Positions 36,340 through 46,392 of a DNA stretch of 64,000 nucleotides are shown here, in pieces. Numbering within the stretch: position 1 is the first letter of the stretch; each line of letters opens with the position of its first letter. The stretch is from positions 17,425,955 through 17,489,954 of the forward strand of contig CM053329.1 in the NCBI GenBank assembly GCA_028583605.1, read 5' to 3'. The notes below the pieces were generated by a model. The model had not been told where the DNA came from. It did no database searches and worked only from the letters and a program-made list of their open reading frames with translations. Both the position numbers and the translations under genes were made by a program. This DNA is from Dastarcus helophoroides. Its lineage: Eukaryota > Arthropoda > Insecta > Coleoptera > Bothrideridae.

Positions 36340-37965
36340 TTTTCAAATAAACGTCTACATTTCCAAAAAAAATATCGAAACTTCTCAAAAATATATCGAA
36401 ACTGTTAAAAAAAATATCGAAGCTTTCAAAAAATTGTACAAATTTTTAGAAAACAAAATGTCGAAATATTATAAAAAAATAAAATATTCAAAAAGAGGGG
36501 TGGAAATTTCAGAATAAAATTTAAATGAACGACATTTTCGAATAAATTGTTACAAACTTCCTGATAACGCTGAATTTAGAAAAAACTGAATTAAATAAAA
36601 TAAAAAAAACTAATTTTTCGAAACAAATTCAAAATTGTGAAATAAACATAATTTTCAAAAAAAATATAATTTTTAAACAAAGTTGAAATTTGCAAAAACT
36701 GATTTAGGTTTTTTAAAAAATCTCCAAATTTTAAAAAAGTGGAAATTTACACATAAACGTAAAAATTGGAAAAACTGAAAATTTTCACATAATAAAATTT
36801 TTAAAAGGGCGAAATTTTCAAAAAAGATGGGAATTTAAAAAAAAACAGAAAACTGCAAAATGATCGATATTTCCAATCAGTTGACACTTTCAAATAAATG
36901 TCTACATTTTCAAAAAAAAATATTGAAACTTTTAAAAAAAATATTGAAACTTTTGAAAAAAATATCGAAACTTTCAAAAAATTGGCTAAATTTTTAGGAA
37001 ACAAAATGTCGAAATATTATAAAAAAATAAAATACTCAAAAAGAGGGGCGGAAATTTCAGAAAACAAATTAAATAAAGGAAATTTTTAAAGAAATTGTTA
37101 CAAACTTCATAATAACTCCGAATTTAGAAAAAACTGAATTAGGTAAAATAAAAAAAAACTAATTTTTCGAAACAAAGTCAGAATTGTGAAATAAACGTAA
37201 TTTTCAAAAAACAATATTTTTTAAACAAAGTTGAAATTTCCAAAAATTAATTTGGGTTTTTCAAAAAAATCTCCAAATTTAGGAAAAAAGTGGAAATTTA
37301 CACGTAAACGTAAAAATTGGAAAAACTGAAAATTTTCACATATTAAAATTTTTCAAAGGCTGAAATTTTCAAAATAATTCAAAAAAAGATCGGAATTTAA
37401 AAAAAGGAATAGAAAGCTTAAAAATGATCGATATTCAGTTGACATTTTCAAATAAATGTCTACATTTAAAAAAAAAATATCGAAACTTTTAAAAGATAAC
37501 CAAACTTTCAAACAATTGGCTAAATTTTCAGGAAACAAAATGTCGAAATATTATAAAAGAATAAAATATTCAAAAAAAGGGGCGGAATTTTCAAAAAAAG
37601 AATAGAAAATTTAAAAATTATCTATATTTCCAATCAGTTGTCATTTTCAAATAAATATCTACATTTTCAAAAAAAAATATCGAAACTTTCAAAAAGTTGT
37701 CTAAATTTTCAGGAAACAAAATGTTGAAATATTATAAAAGAATAAAATATTCAAAAAAAGGGGTGGAATTTTCAAAAAAAAAATAGAAAATTTAAAAATT
37801 ATCGATATTTCCAATCAGCTGTTATTTTCAAATAAATATCTACATTTTCAAAAAAAAAATATCGAAACTTTCAAAAAGTTGTCTAAATTTTCAGGAAACA
37901 AAATGTCGAAATATTACAAAAAAATAAAATACTCAAAACGAGGGGTGCAAATTTCAGAAAAAACT
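36340..37965. repeat. Five copies of a ~150-bp block with mixed spacing
   Basis: Blocks containing CAGTTGACATTTTCAAATAA (or close), a CTACATTTTCAAAAAAAATA stretch, GGAAACAAAATGTCGAAATA and TTCAAAAAGAGGGGCGGAA start near 36335, 36880, 37435, 37630 and 37810. The first three are about 550 bp apart and share a further ~350 bp (GAATTTAGAAAAAACTGAAT, CTCCAAATTT, CACATAAACGTAAAAATTGG). The last spacings are about 190 bp, so a smaller unit was amplified secondarily. Confidence 0.8.
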
Positions 37966-38869
37966 TAAATGAACGAAATTTTCGAAAAAATTATTAAAAA
38001 TTTCCTGATAACTCGAAATTTTGAAGAAACTCAATTAGGTAAAATTTACAAAAAAAATTTTTTTGAAACAAAGTCAAAATTGTGAAATAAACGTAATTTT
38101 CAAAAAAAATTATTTTTTTAAACAAAGTTGAAATTTACAAAAATTAATTTAAGTTTTTTAAAAAAATCTCCAAATTTTGAAAAAAGTGGAAATATACACA
38201 TAAACGTAAAAATTGGAAAAACTGAAAATTTTCACATATTACATTTTTTAAAAGGGCGAAATTTTCAAAAGTTCAACATTTTCAAATAGTCGAAATTTTC
38301 AAAAAATTCCAATATTGTAGAAAGAGCATATTTGAAATAAATTTCAGAAAGTCAGTCTACCTTTCGAGAAAAAGTTGAAATCTATAAATAGTGAAAATTA
38401 TAAAAAAATTAAATTTTTATAAAAAAATCGAAATTTCTATTAAAAAATCGAAATTTTTATTAAAAAAAATCGAAGTTTTTATAAAAAAAATTGAAATTTT
38501 CGTCTGCAAAAATTCGTCTAATCGACTTTACATGAATTGTACACTATTTGTCTTTTGGATTTCGTCTTTAAACTTAAACTTTGAAAAAATTTGCATTTCA
38601 TAAGATTTTTATAAAACCTTCATTTTTTATTTTTAATTCAAACATTGAATTTTCAATATCAAAATTCTCATCTGCTTTTTATTAAATTTTTTGTTTATTT
38701 CGAAGCTCTTGCTCGTACTATGCCGAAATTTGAAATTTTTTTTTCTATTGTAACTTTATCGCTAGATTTTCATTTCATTCTATAATTATCAATTCATTTT
38801 TCAATATTTGGATTTCTTTAACGTTTTGTCAATATAATTAATTAGTTCAACCTGTTCAGTATGTACATA

Positions 38870-38995
38870 TTTAAAGATTGAAATACAAATCTTGTCCCCT
38901 GAAATCAAGAAAGATTAGAAAACACAAAAAAAAGTTGCTCTAACGCGTTTCGATAGCCAAGCTATCATCTTCAGAAAGATACTACCGACCAGTTC
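38870..38995 (-). mobile_element. Family A hammerhead element, partial
   Basis: On the minus strand the ribozyme (38934-38983) is followed by AACTTTTTTTTGTGTTTTC, then TTTCTTGATTTCAGGGGACA and AGATTTGTATTTCAATC, the standard tail of this family in the window. The upstream side breaks off soon after stem I, near ACCGACCAGTTCGTTGCAC, and that phrase resembles the family's outer end (ACCAGTCCGTTCC). Confidence 0.7.
38934..38983 (-). ncRNA. Hammerhead-like ribozyme, family A copy 1
   Basis: Minus strand: AGUAUCUUU, CUGAAGA, U, GAUAGC-UUG-GCUAUC, GAAAC, GCGUU, AGAGCAAC. Stem II is GAUAGC/GCUAUC, while other copies have GACAGC/GCUGUC: a C-G to U-A change on both sides, which is covariation. Stem III would be the palindrome ACGCGU. 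Stem I pairs AGAG with the CUUU before the core and then resumes after a mismatch. An extra base lies between the core and stem II, and the cleavage triplet would be GUU, not GUC, so activity is less sure than for the canonical copies. Confidence 0.6.
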
Positions 38996-39685
38996 GTTGC
39001 ACAAAAAAAAAATGTAAATTTTTAGATCAATATTTCCTGCTACATCATTTAAAGTAATTGGAAAACCTCGACTGAAGTGACCATGTTTCGTTTAAAGAGC
39101 ATTTTCCAGATGACCCTCAACAAAAAAAAAAACCACCTTTCACGGTTCAAACTGCATCTCTAACAGTATTTCATTATACCCCTTTGACCTTTCCCGGCCG
39201 TTTGCAAAGCACCTTCGGCGGTACTGTTAATAATCCTCGAATGGTCCCTAACTGCATCACATTCTCCGTCGCGTACCATCCGCAGTACTTCAATAAAGCG
39301 ACGCTTACGACATAAATCTAATTTAAAGTTGGCCATGGAAATTAACTTGATAATAAATCATTCCCGTACCTTCACAACCAACTATAAAGTCGAAGAATGT
39401 TTTCAAATTAGATTCACGAAATGATTAACCTCACACGGAGGGGAAACCAGTCTTCTTAATTGGGACTCGATAGTTTTGTGTGGATGAGTTCGAATGTCGA
39501 AAAAAATGACCGGTGGCAGTGTACATTAGAACAGTCGCTGTTTGAAAACACGCGAGGGAATGTAAAAAAATAAACGTAGCCGTTTCACCTCCAGTTTGAG
39601 CCGACTGGCATTGGCTGCCTAAGATTAAACTTATCTTCGTCCTTTTCCCGCGCGACGCTAAGTCGATGATGCGCGCTTGTTCCCG

Positions 39686-39702
39686 CGGTCGCCATCTTTG
39701 TG
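39686..39702 (-). promoter_or_regulatory. YY1/Pho-like site in a CpG-rich patch
   Basis: On the minus strand CAAAGATGGCGACCGCGG resembles the YY1/Pleiohomeotic consensus (AAGATGGCG core). It lies in the CpG-rich patch at 39600-39800. Such sites are common near 5' ends of animal housekeeping genes, so this could mark a promoter, but no downstream exon is recognised. Confidence 0.3.
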
Positions 39703-41068
39703 ATGACCACGCTATCTTTAAATAATGTAACCTACACCAAGTCTAACCGCTGCCATACGTTCGATATGACCGATCACCGCAAAAACGGCATCGTTTGACG
39801 GAAATCAGATGATTTGTTTATTTTTTCGGTATCAGGACGATTGCTTGTGATGTGTTTGGCGGATGAAAGGGAAATTTCGACGAGTTACTATCTACCTGTC
39901 GACGCAAGAAAAGTAAGAGCTTTACCGTTCACCTAATATTAATAAAATTGAGTTATAGTGGATTTTATGCGCTGTTGAAATGATAGGAACGATTTTATTG
40001 CTTGTTTAACACACTAATATTTACACATCATAAAGGGAAAAGTTGCTACTTAATAAAATGTTGTAAACTTCCGAATTTCGTAAGTTTTACTGATGAGAAG
40101 AAATCCTGAAAAAAACCACTCTTTTTTGAGACAAGACATAAAATGATCCAACAATTGTTAATGATATCACTGACGGTACAACCAATATAGTTATTGTAAA
40201 GAAATAAACAATTTATCACTTTCATGGAGGGAACAAAGGATTGGTTTGTTTTCAAATTATAAAAGCTCCTAAGTACTCATTACAAGTCATCATGAGAAAG
40301 TCTATTGCTGCTGAGTGTTCCTGAAACATCCAAAAATAACCACATTCAGGTATTTTGGGATTATTTACTCCCAAAGACGAGATCTGCTATGTGTATGACG
40401 TACGTTGCCTTGCCAAGCTTTGGTACTTTTGCTTTAATTCAATTAATCTGCCTTAATTCAGTCTAGTTATTGATAGCTTAGTATTAGTTTACCTCTTCTG
40501 CTTCAATAAAAAAATTTGGTTCTAGAAAAATATCTTTTCAAGCTCTCTGCTGCCTCTGAGTATGAATGTGTTTTAGGTTTGGATATACTTAACGTGTTTT
40601 TCACCATTTGATGGTCCCAAAGTTGCGTTACTCCGATAATTCGATGGAGCCGCACTCCACCAAAGATAGGAGATTGATTATCTTGCATCTATCTGTGGGA
40701 TTTACGTTTGTTTTCTCGTTATTTTCAGACCCCCAATGAGTTTCGAGACTCAGAGGCGGCCTTTGGGGGTGGCGAGGAAGGCAGCCGCCCGGGGCCTCGC
40801 TCTTGCAGGGGGCCTCGCCTACTCGTGCAATAGTAGAAATTCTAATGTTTATTTGCATTATAAAACTCGATTCGCTGCTCTCTTGCGTGGTAGTAATCGC
40901 GCTGATATCTGTCTCATTCGCTCCAATGAATGTTTCTTTCCTTCTCTTTCACATGGACGAAATTTCGTAGCAGTGCCACAGGTGCTGCCAACTGCAAGGG
41001 CCAAACAAAGCCTGATACTACTCCATTTTCTTCGCGTTTACAATTCAGGGAATTCCCGTCTTTCCTTT

Positions 41069-41094
41069 CACCTGTCAACTGTGGTTGACAGGTG
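41069..41094. other. Perfect 11-bp hairpin with an outer stem
   Basis: CACCTGTCAAC, loop TGTG, GTTGACAGGTG. An outer CCCGT (41055-41059) can pair with ACGGG (41095-41099) across a bulge. No element end or gene is assigned. Confidence 0.8.
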
Positions 41095-42298
41095 ACGGGT
41101 TATGCTTTTATATTAGACACAAACCACTAACACTTGTTAGTGCAGCCGTCATCATTTCTGAATCCCTGATTCTTTTAAGACATTAATGCACCTTAATTTA
41201 TCATGACTAATAATTTGTTATTTTTATTAATTTCAATAAACAATTTTAAAAGCCTAAATTTCTTTATTTATAACTTTGCATTTCTCGTCAAGCAACATCA
41301 TTAAAACTCATGGGCGTAGGCAGAATTTCGTTCAGGGAGGGGTAAGAATCATTTTGATAAATTGATAAAAAAAGAAAACCGGAAAACGTTTCGATTGAGT
41401 ATATGTATATTATCATTTAATTACATGAACTGATGATTCGAATTTTCTGATTAATTTCGAAATTTGAAAATAGAGTCGAACTTTGCGAAAACAATAAGAA
41501 AATTGAATCTAAAATAAAAATCCAACCTTTTGGAAAACTTCAAAAACTATCAAAATTTCGAAGATTTCGAAAAATAATGATTTTTGAAAAATACCGTCGA
41601 AATGTCAAGAAAAACGTTGAAATATCTTGAAAAAATGTGAACATTTTTAAGAGAAAGCTGAGAGAGACGAATTTCGAGAAAAAAACGAATTTTGGGAAAA
41701 AGTTGGAATGTTTAAAAAATCGTGTTTAAAATAAAATCCCAATCTTTCGAAAAATCTCCAAAAATGTTAAAAATTCGAAAACATTATATTTTTAAAGGTG
41801 CAGTTGTGTGAAAAAAAGACGTAATTTTCAGAAAATTTTTTCACCGTAAGTGGAGATTTCCAGAAGCCTATTTGAAGTACCACTCAAAATTTCCAGAATA
41901 AGACAAATTTTGAGAAACGTGAAATATTCGCAAATTTAAATTAAACAAAAACTCAGAAAAAAACCGAATATTAAAAAAAAGAACGTTCAATTTTGGGAGA
42001 AAAAAGTAAAATAAATTCGTAATTTTGAAAGCGACGAATTTCGAGAAAAAACCCTATTTTGGGAAAGGTTTTTTTTGAGAAAATCAAAATTGAATAAAAA
42101 CCCAACCTTTTGGAAGAACTCAAAAAATGCTGCAAATTTCAAAAATTCCAAAGATCAAATGTTCTCAAAAAATTCGCAATTTCCAAAAACACTTTTTCGA
42201 AATTTTTATTTTTTATTCTAATTTTGACATAATATTTAAATTTTAATAAAGAAATCTTTATTCTTCATGGTAGACCCTTATTGACCGGAAATATTATG

Positions 42299-42885
42299 TT
42301 TTTTTCAATTTATTTAACATTTCTTCGGCCCAGTTTGGAAATATTTAAATTTTTATGGTTTGTTGACAATTTTCTAAACAATTTTTGAAATGCGACTACG
42401 TGATATTTAAATTTATTGAAAACGTCACTTCATGACAGTTTACAAATTAAGAGGTTAGTTTATTTTACATAGAGTAGGAAAAATGAAAAATAGGAGACCA
42501 AAAATTAGATATGAAAAAAATAAAAATTTTGTATTTTTGATAAATTAGGAAAATATAAAAAATACATAAAAAAGGTTGTAGCACTGGACATCGATGTTTC
42601 GCTCTCATTTGAGCTCGTCAGCAGTGCATAACATGGAAAGGGAACAATGAGAAAGAAAAACTTACAAACAAAACATTTTTTTTTTAAACATAAAAAAGAA
42701 AAAATCAAGAAATTTTAACATGAATAGACGTTTTATCAACAATTTATTGTGTTAAAAAATTTAAAAATTTAAATATTTGAAGTCCGATTCAGAAGAAACA
42801 ACTACTCCGAGGGCTAATACCCCTTCCGGCAAAATTTAAATATTTCCAAACTGGGCCGAAGAAATGTTAAATAAATTGAAAAAAA
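42299..42885 (-). mobile_element. Family C hammerhead element bounded by 54-bp inverted repeats
   Basis: Plus-strand 42299-42352 (containing TTCTTCGGCCCAGTTTGG) is the reverse complement of 42832-42885 (containing CCAAACTGGGCCGAAGAA). Between them lie the canonical hammerhead at 42581-42627 and AT-rich sequence. Back-to-back or inverted terminal copies around a hammerhead are a known arrangement in Penelope-like elements, whose pseudo-LTRs carry these ribozymes. No reverse transcriptase or GIY-YIG motif is visible, so it is at most an end fragment or a non-autonomous derivative. Confidence 0.65.
42581..42627 (-). ncRNA. Hammerhead ribozyme, canonical (family C)
   Basis: Minus strand: GCACUG, CUGACGA, GCUC-AAAUGA-GAGC, GAAAC, AUCGAUGUC, CAGUGC. 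Stem I is six perfect pairs (GCACUG/CAGUGC), stem II four perfect pairs, and all invariant core bases are present. The cleavage triplet is GUC. Stem III comes from ACAUCGAUGU, a ten-base palindrome: as a single molecule it has only a two-base loop, so it should be most stable as a dimer, as described for hammerheads with short stem III. This is the best-formed ribozyme in the window. Confidence 0.85.
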
Positions 42886-44017
42886 AAAGAAATCTTTTTT
42901 TCGAAATTCCCCAAAAATATTTTTCTTAACATTTTTAATTGTCGATAATATGCCGATCTAATTTAGAGTAAACAGACGAATTTCGAGAAAATTGAAATTT
43001 AAAGAAAAAGCCAATTTCGAGGAAAAAAATCCAGAAAGTTCCAGAAACTAAAACATCGCATTTTGAAATAAAAGCCAAAATTTCGAAAATAAGGCGAAAT
43101 ATGGAGTTGAAATTTCTGGAGTCAAATTTAAAAAAGTCGAAATTAAAAAAAAGACAAATATTCAGAAAAGTGGCAGAATTTTGATAGAAAAAATGATTTC
43201 CGAAAGAAGAGAAATATTCAGATTGGGATTTTAGGATAAATTTCAAATTTGCCAAAAAAAAAACAGATTTTGAGAAAAGTAACCAAGTTTTGATTTTTTT
43301 AAATTTGTATTTTACTGTAAATTTTGATTTTTTTCCCTGAAAAACAAAAAAAAAGATTGAAATTTTGAGAAAAAAGTCGAAATTTAGTTAACACTCGAAA
43401 TTCTTCAGAGGGAGTCAAATTTTATCAAAATTTCGGAAAAAGGACAAATTTTGAGAAAAATGTAATTTCTAGAATTTTCTCTTGACCGTTTGAATCAGAG
43501 GCAGACATGTGGCCTGATCTGCCCCCCCCCCCCCAAGTCAGAAAATGTCTACTATTGACATTTTAAGAAACAAGTTGTATGTCAGTTATAAACCATTCCA
43601 GATAAAATTTTCTCGAAATTTTTGTTTGCTTAAAAAATTTCAAAAAAATTAAAAACTTAAAATTTCTAGATAGTTATTTTTATCAGAAAATCGATCAAAT
43701 TTTGAGGAAAAGGGTAAATCTTGATAAACAAGTAAAAATGTTCAGAAAATCAAAATTTAAACAAAAGCCAAAGTTTCCGGAAAAAACGAATTTTGGGAAA
43801 TGGTAGAATTTCGAAAGAAATTTATAAAAAAAGACGAATTCTAAGAAATAAGTCGAAATTTTGAGCAAATGTCAATACCTTAAACAAGTACGAATTCTGT
43901 CGAATGGAAATTTTTTAGATAAAGTCTTCTTTAGTTAAATATAAATTTTCGTTTAACTGTATGAGCCAAGGGGGGGGGGGCAGTACCCTACCCTGCCCTA
44001 ATCTAGCTACACCTATG

Positions 44018-44440
44018 TTAAAACTACAAAAGATCTACGCGCCCGGAGCCTCGCAATAGCTAGGGCCGCCCCTGTCGAGACTAGTAACGCTCTGAAACGT
44101 TGGTTACTTTGTATGCTGCATTTGTATGACGTGATTTGCCATTCAGAAATATTTCAGAAAAAATATTTCAGTAAATAACCGAAATTTCAAAATAGTACAA
44201 TTATTTATAAACAGTGGCTGTCCAGGCTGTCCCACCATTGCCACATGAACTGCCGCTCTTGAAGGAATGCCACATTTTATGGGTGGTCCCGTAGTGGTGG
44301 TTTCCGGTAGTGTTTTGAGTTTGAATAAAATTACCCACCCGTGGATGGCCCAGAAAATCTAAGACCTATATAATTTGTATAAACACCTTTCCTTGGTTTT
44401 ATGTGTCTTATTAAATAATCTCTTGATGGGTCCCTAGACG
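44018..44440. other. Unique spacer
   Basis: Short stretch with a GC-rich fragment near 44038-44070 (CGCGCCCGGAGCCTCGC) related to 40785-40815, then ordinary sequence. No gene or RNA is recognised. Confidence 0.4.
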
Positions 44441-44442
44441 AA

Positions 44443-44892
44443 GAAGAAGTGTGTCCCAGTTCAAATCCTTAATTTCTCAAACTTTAACTTAGTCTTTGCG
44501 GTATGTAGCATCATTACGTTGCCACAAATTAAACAAAAAAAGAGCGCTGCTCCGATAGTTCGATTGAGCCGCACTACACCAAAGATACGAGGAAGAAGTG
44601 TGTCCCAGTTCAAATCCTTAATTTCTTAAACTTTAACTTAGTCTTTGCGGTATGTAGCATCATTACGTTGCCACAAATTAAACAAAAAAAAGAGCGCTGC
44701 TCCGATAGTTCGATTGAGCCGCACTCCACCAAAGATACGAGGAAGAAGTGTGTCCCAGTTCAAATCCTTAATTTCTTAAACTTTAACTTAGTCTTTGCGG
44801 TATGTAGCATCATTACGTTGCCACAAATTAAACAAAAAAAAGAGCGCTGCTCCGATAGTTCGATTGAGCCGCACTCCACCAAAGATACGAGA
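44443..44892 (+). repeat. Three tandem copies of a ~150-bp unit
   Basis: GAAGAAGTGTGTCCCAGTTC starts at 44443, 44592 and 44742 (spacings 149 and 150). The unit ends with CTCCGATAGTTCGATTGAGC and CGCACTCCACCAAAGATACGAG. The last part has a diverged relative near 40630-40670. A 131-codon frame across copies 2-3 contains the same peptide twice only because the period is divisible by three, so I do not call it a gene. Confidence 0.92.
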
Positions 44893-44998
44893 CACTATTA
44901 TCTTACATTCGCTCTTGAGATTGACGGTCATTTTCTCATTATTTTGGTACAGGATATACTTCTTACGGGATTGGACCTTGTCAAAGAACTAATAAAAG

Positions 44999-45042
44999 TG
45001 TTCGACGTTTCGCCCACCATATGGGGGGCTTCTTCAGGAACA
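44999..45042 (-). ncRNA. Hammerhead-like ribozyme, family B copy 1
   Basis: Minus strand: UGUUC, CUGAAGA, A, GCCCCCC-AUAU-GGUGGGC, GAAAC, GUC, GAACA. Stem I is five perfect pairs (UGUUC/GAACA), the cleavage triplet is GUC and the core is intact. Stem III would be only ACGU, which can pair well only between two molecules. One extra base lies between the core and stem II, as in family A. Confidence 0.65.
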
Positions 45043-45199
45043 AACAAAAGAAACAATAAATAAAAAGAGAAATATAAGGGAATATGCAAAAATGAAAGAA
45101 TGAAAAGGCCAATTTCAAAAGATGAGAGTACGGTAACACATTGTTTCATTTTTTGCATATTCCCTTATATTTCTCTTTTTATTTAATGTTTCTTTTCTT

Positions 45200-45244
45200 T
45201 GTTCTTGAAGAAGCCCCCTACGATTGGGGGCGAAACGTCGAACA
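45200..45244 (+). ncRNA. Hammerhead-like ribozyme, family B copy 2 (core mutated)
   Basis: Plus strand: UGUUC, UUGAAGA, A, GCCCCC-loop-GGGGGC, GAAAC, GUC, GAACA. Stem I and the GUC triplet are kept. Stem II differs in sequence from copy 1 but still pairs. The first core base is U in place of C, which should destroy or strongly reduce cleavage. Confidence 0.6.
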
Positions 45245-46224
45245 CTTTTAGTAGTTCTTTTGACAGGGTCCAATCCCGGAATCCTGTACTGCCTCTGGCC
45301 GTGGAAGCCTTCGTTATCATTCTTATTATTTTCTAATGCATTTCGACATCTCTGCTAATAACGCTCTCAAACGCTTATGTTTCCTATGCTGGATTTATCT
45401 ATTGTTGTATGAGGAATACTCCTACTTGAAATAATTCAAAAGAAACCTAAATTTCGAAAAAACAATCGGGTCCAAATCGAGTACAATTACTGTTAGAGCT
45501 TTAAAGCATTTTTGGAAGTATACATGGGCCCCATGGGTGTAGACAGGATTTCCTTCAAGGGGGGCCAACTTTCTTACTGAAAAATTCATAAGCAAAAACC
45601 TTCCGGCTGAGTAATGTGTATTTTCACTTAAAAACTACACTGAATACATCGAATTTCCAGATTAAAGTCGATATTTCGAAAAAGATCCAAACTTGAAGAC
45701 AACATTTTTCGGAGGACCTCAAAAAAATGTCGAATTTTCGAAATAGTGAAAATGATAAAAAAGACTAAATTTTCTAGTCGCTTTCTGTGAAAAAAGTGGT
45801 AATTTCCAGAGCAACTCGAATTAAGGTTCAAAAATTCTAACGTTCACAGATATTTCAGTCACAAATTTTACTATATTTAGTTTTGTCATATTTTTGAAAT
45901 TTACAAGAAATCGTTGACTCAAAATTTCCTAAAAATATTTTCAGATTTTTAGTTTTCTATTAAAATTTGGATCCAGTTTTAGACAACTAAACGAATTCTA
46001 TAAAAAGTCGAAATTTTCAAAAAAAAATCAATTTTTGATGGAAATGTCCAATACACAAAATATCGGATTTTGAGATTAAAGTTCAAATTTGTAAAATGAG
46101 ATATTTTGAATAACACGTTCAAATTACAGGAAACCAAATTAAAAAAATAAATTCAGGACAAAATAATTATAATTAAAATTAATAGATTTCCAAAAAACTC
46201 ACTATTTTTGAAAACTACAAGTTT

Positions 46225-46392
46225 GATGCACTGGTCATTGGTTATCTTCAAACATTGAAATACAGGACTTGTTTGTGAACTAGTTTCTTTCTGAAGATGA
46301 CAGCTTGGCTGTCGAAACGCGTTAGAGCAACTTTTGTTGTGGTTTTTAATCTTTATTGGTTTCAGGGGACAAGTTCTGTATTTCAATTTTTG
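46225..46392 (+). mobile_element. Family A hammerhead element
   Basis: The left part (CACTGGTCATTGGTTATCTT, then AAACATTGAAATACAGGACT) is an inverted, shortened copy of the family tail. The hammerhead follows at 46282-46332, and then the tail in forward orientation (TTTGTTGTGGTTTTTAATCT, TTTCAGGGGACAAGTTCTGT, ATTTCAATTTTTG). The element lies inside the transposon copy at 45532-49441. Confidence 0.75.
46282..46332 (+). ncRNA. Hammerhead-like ribozyme, family A copy 2
   Basis: Plus strand: AGUUUCUUU, CUGAAGA, U, GACAGC-UUG-GCUGUC, GAAAC, GCGUU, AGAGCAACU. Stem I pairs AGUU.CUUU with AGAG.AACU across one mismatch, giving eight pairs including one G-U. Core bases are intact. The features limiting confidence are the extra U before stem II and a GUU cleavage triplet. 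Stem III ACGCGU is a six-base palindrome suited to a dimer. Confidence 0.65.

Larger units (their letters stand above)
32700..38860. repeat. Degenerate A-rich repeat field, block 2
   Basis: Plus strand strongly A-rich; words such as CGAAATTTTCAAAAAA, AAAAGTCGAAAT and GGAATCATTCAAAAA recur every 15-25 bp with no stable long period. Frames at 33977, 34819, 35657, 36898 and 38391 (plus) and at 35951, 36801 and 37353 (minus) are Lys/Ile/Phe-rich products of this texture. A fragment of the family A hammerhead element tail (CAAGGGACAAGATTTGTATG, near 33338) and a fragment of the TATTAAACTTTATTAAC family (35191-35230) are embedded. Confidence 0.75.
38996..41308. other. Unique region, no gene recognised
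   Basis: The longest stretch of ordinary composition in the centre, with CpG-rich patches at 39180-39310, 39600-39800 and 40730-40830. Frames at 40628-40858 (minus) and 40736-41095 (plus, 119 codons) overlap on opposite strands. The GC-rich part near 40770-40820 (GCCCGGGGCCTCGC) has a relative near 44040, and GAGCCGCACTCCACCAAAGA near 40648 recurs at 44500-44890, so these are dispersed repeat fragments, not exons. Confidence 0.45.
41309..44017. mobile_element. 2.7-kb non-autonomous DNA transposon with 8-bp target duplication
   Basis: The left end CATGGGCGTAGGCAGAATT and the complement of the right end, CATAGGTGTAGCTAGATTA, are imperfect terminal inverted repeats. The element is flanked by TTAAAACT at 41301-41308 and the identical TTAAAACT at 44018-44025, an 8-bp target-site duplication. 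Duplications of 8 bp are typical of hAT transposons, and the CA start also fits, but the superfamily is an inference. The interior is the degenerate A-rich texture plus a nested hammerhead element (42299-42885), a C13 run at 43522 and a G11 run at 43970. No transposase frame is present. Confidence 0.8.
44945..45290. mobile_element. Family B element: inverted repeat with two outward ribozymes
   Basis: The left half contains CAGGATATACTTCTTACGGG and GATTGGACCTTGTCAAAGAA. The right half has the complement, GACAGGGTCCAATCCCGGAA then TCCTG. The innermost arms are AAAAAGAGAAATATAAGGGA (45061) and TTGCATATTCCCTTATATTT (45156). Each arm carries a hammerhead-like motif facing outward: minus strand on the left, plus strand on the right. 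This looks like two end copies joined in inverse orientation, as seen for Penelope-like elements. The arms differ at many positions. Confidence 0.75.

Noticed and set aside
25673..38603. Many Lys-, Phe- and Ile-rich frames that could pass for coiled-coil or membrane proteins
   Set aside because: They follow directly from the A-rich or T-rich repeat texture, overlap on both strands and change with every repeat block.
40095..40140. CTGATGAGAAGAAATCC with GAAAA downstream as another hammerhead
   Set aside because: Stem II does not form and there is no stem I or cleavage triplet.
40628..41095. 119-codon plus frame and overlapping minus frame in GC-richer DNA
   Set aside because: Two opposing frames, no motif, and part of the sequence is a dispersed repeat also found near 44040 and 44500-44890.
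44668..45063. 131-codon open frame with an internally repeated peptide
   Set aside because: It arises because the 150-bp tandem unit keeps the frame. It then runs into the family B ribozyme element, and no protein family features are seen.
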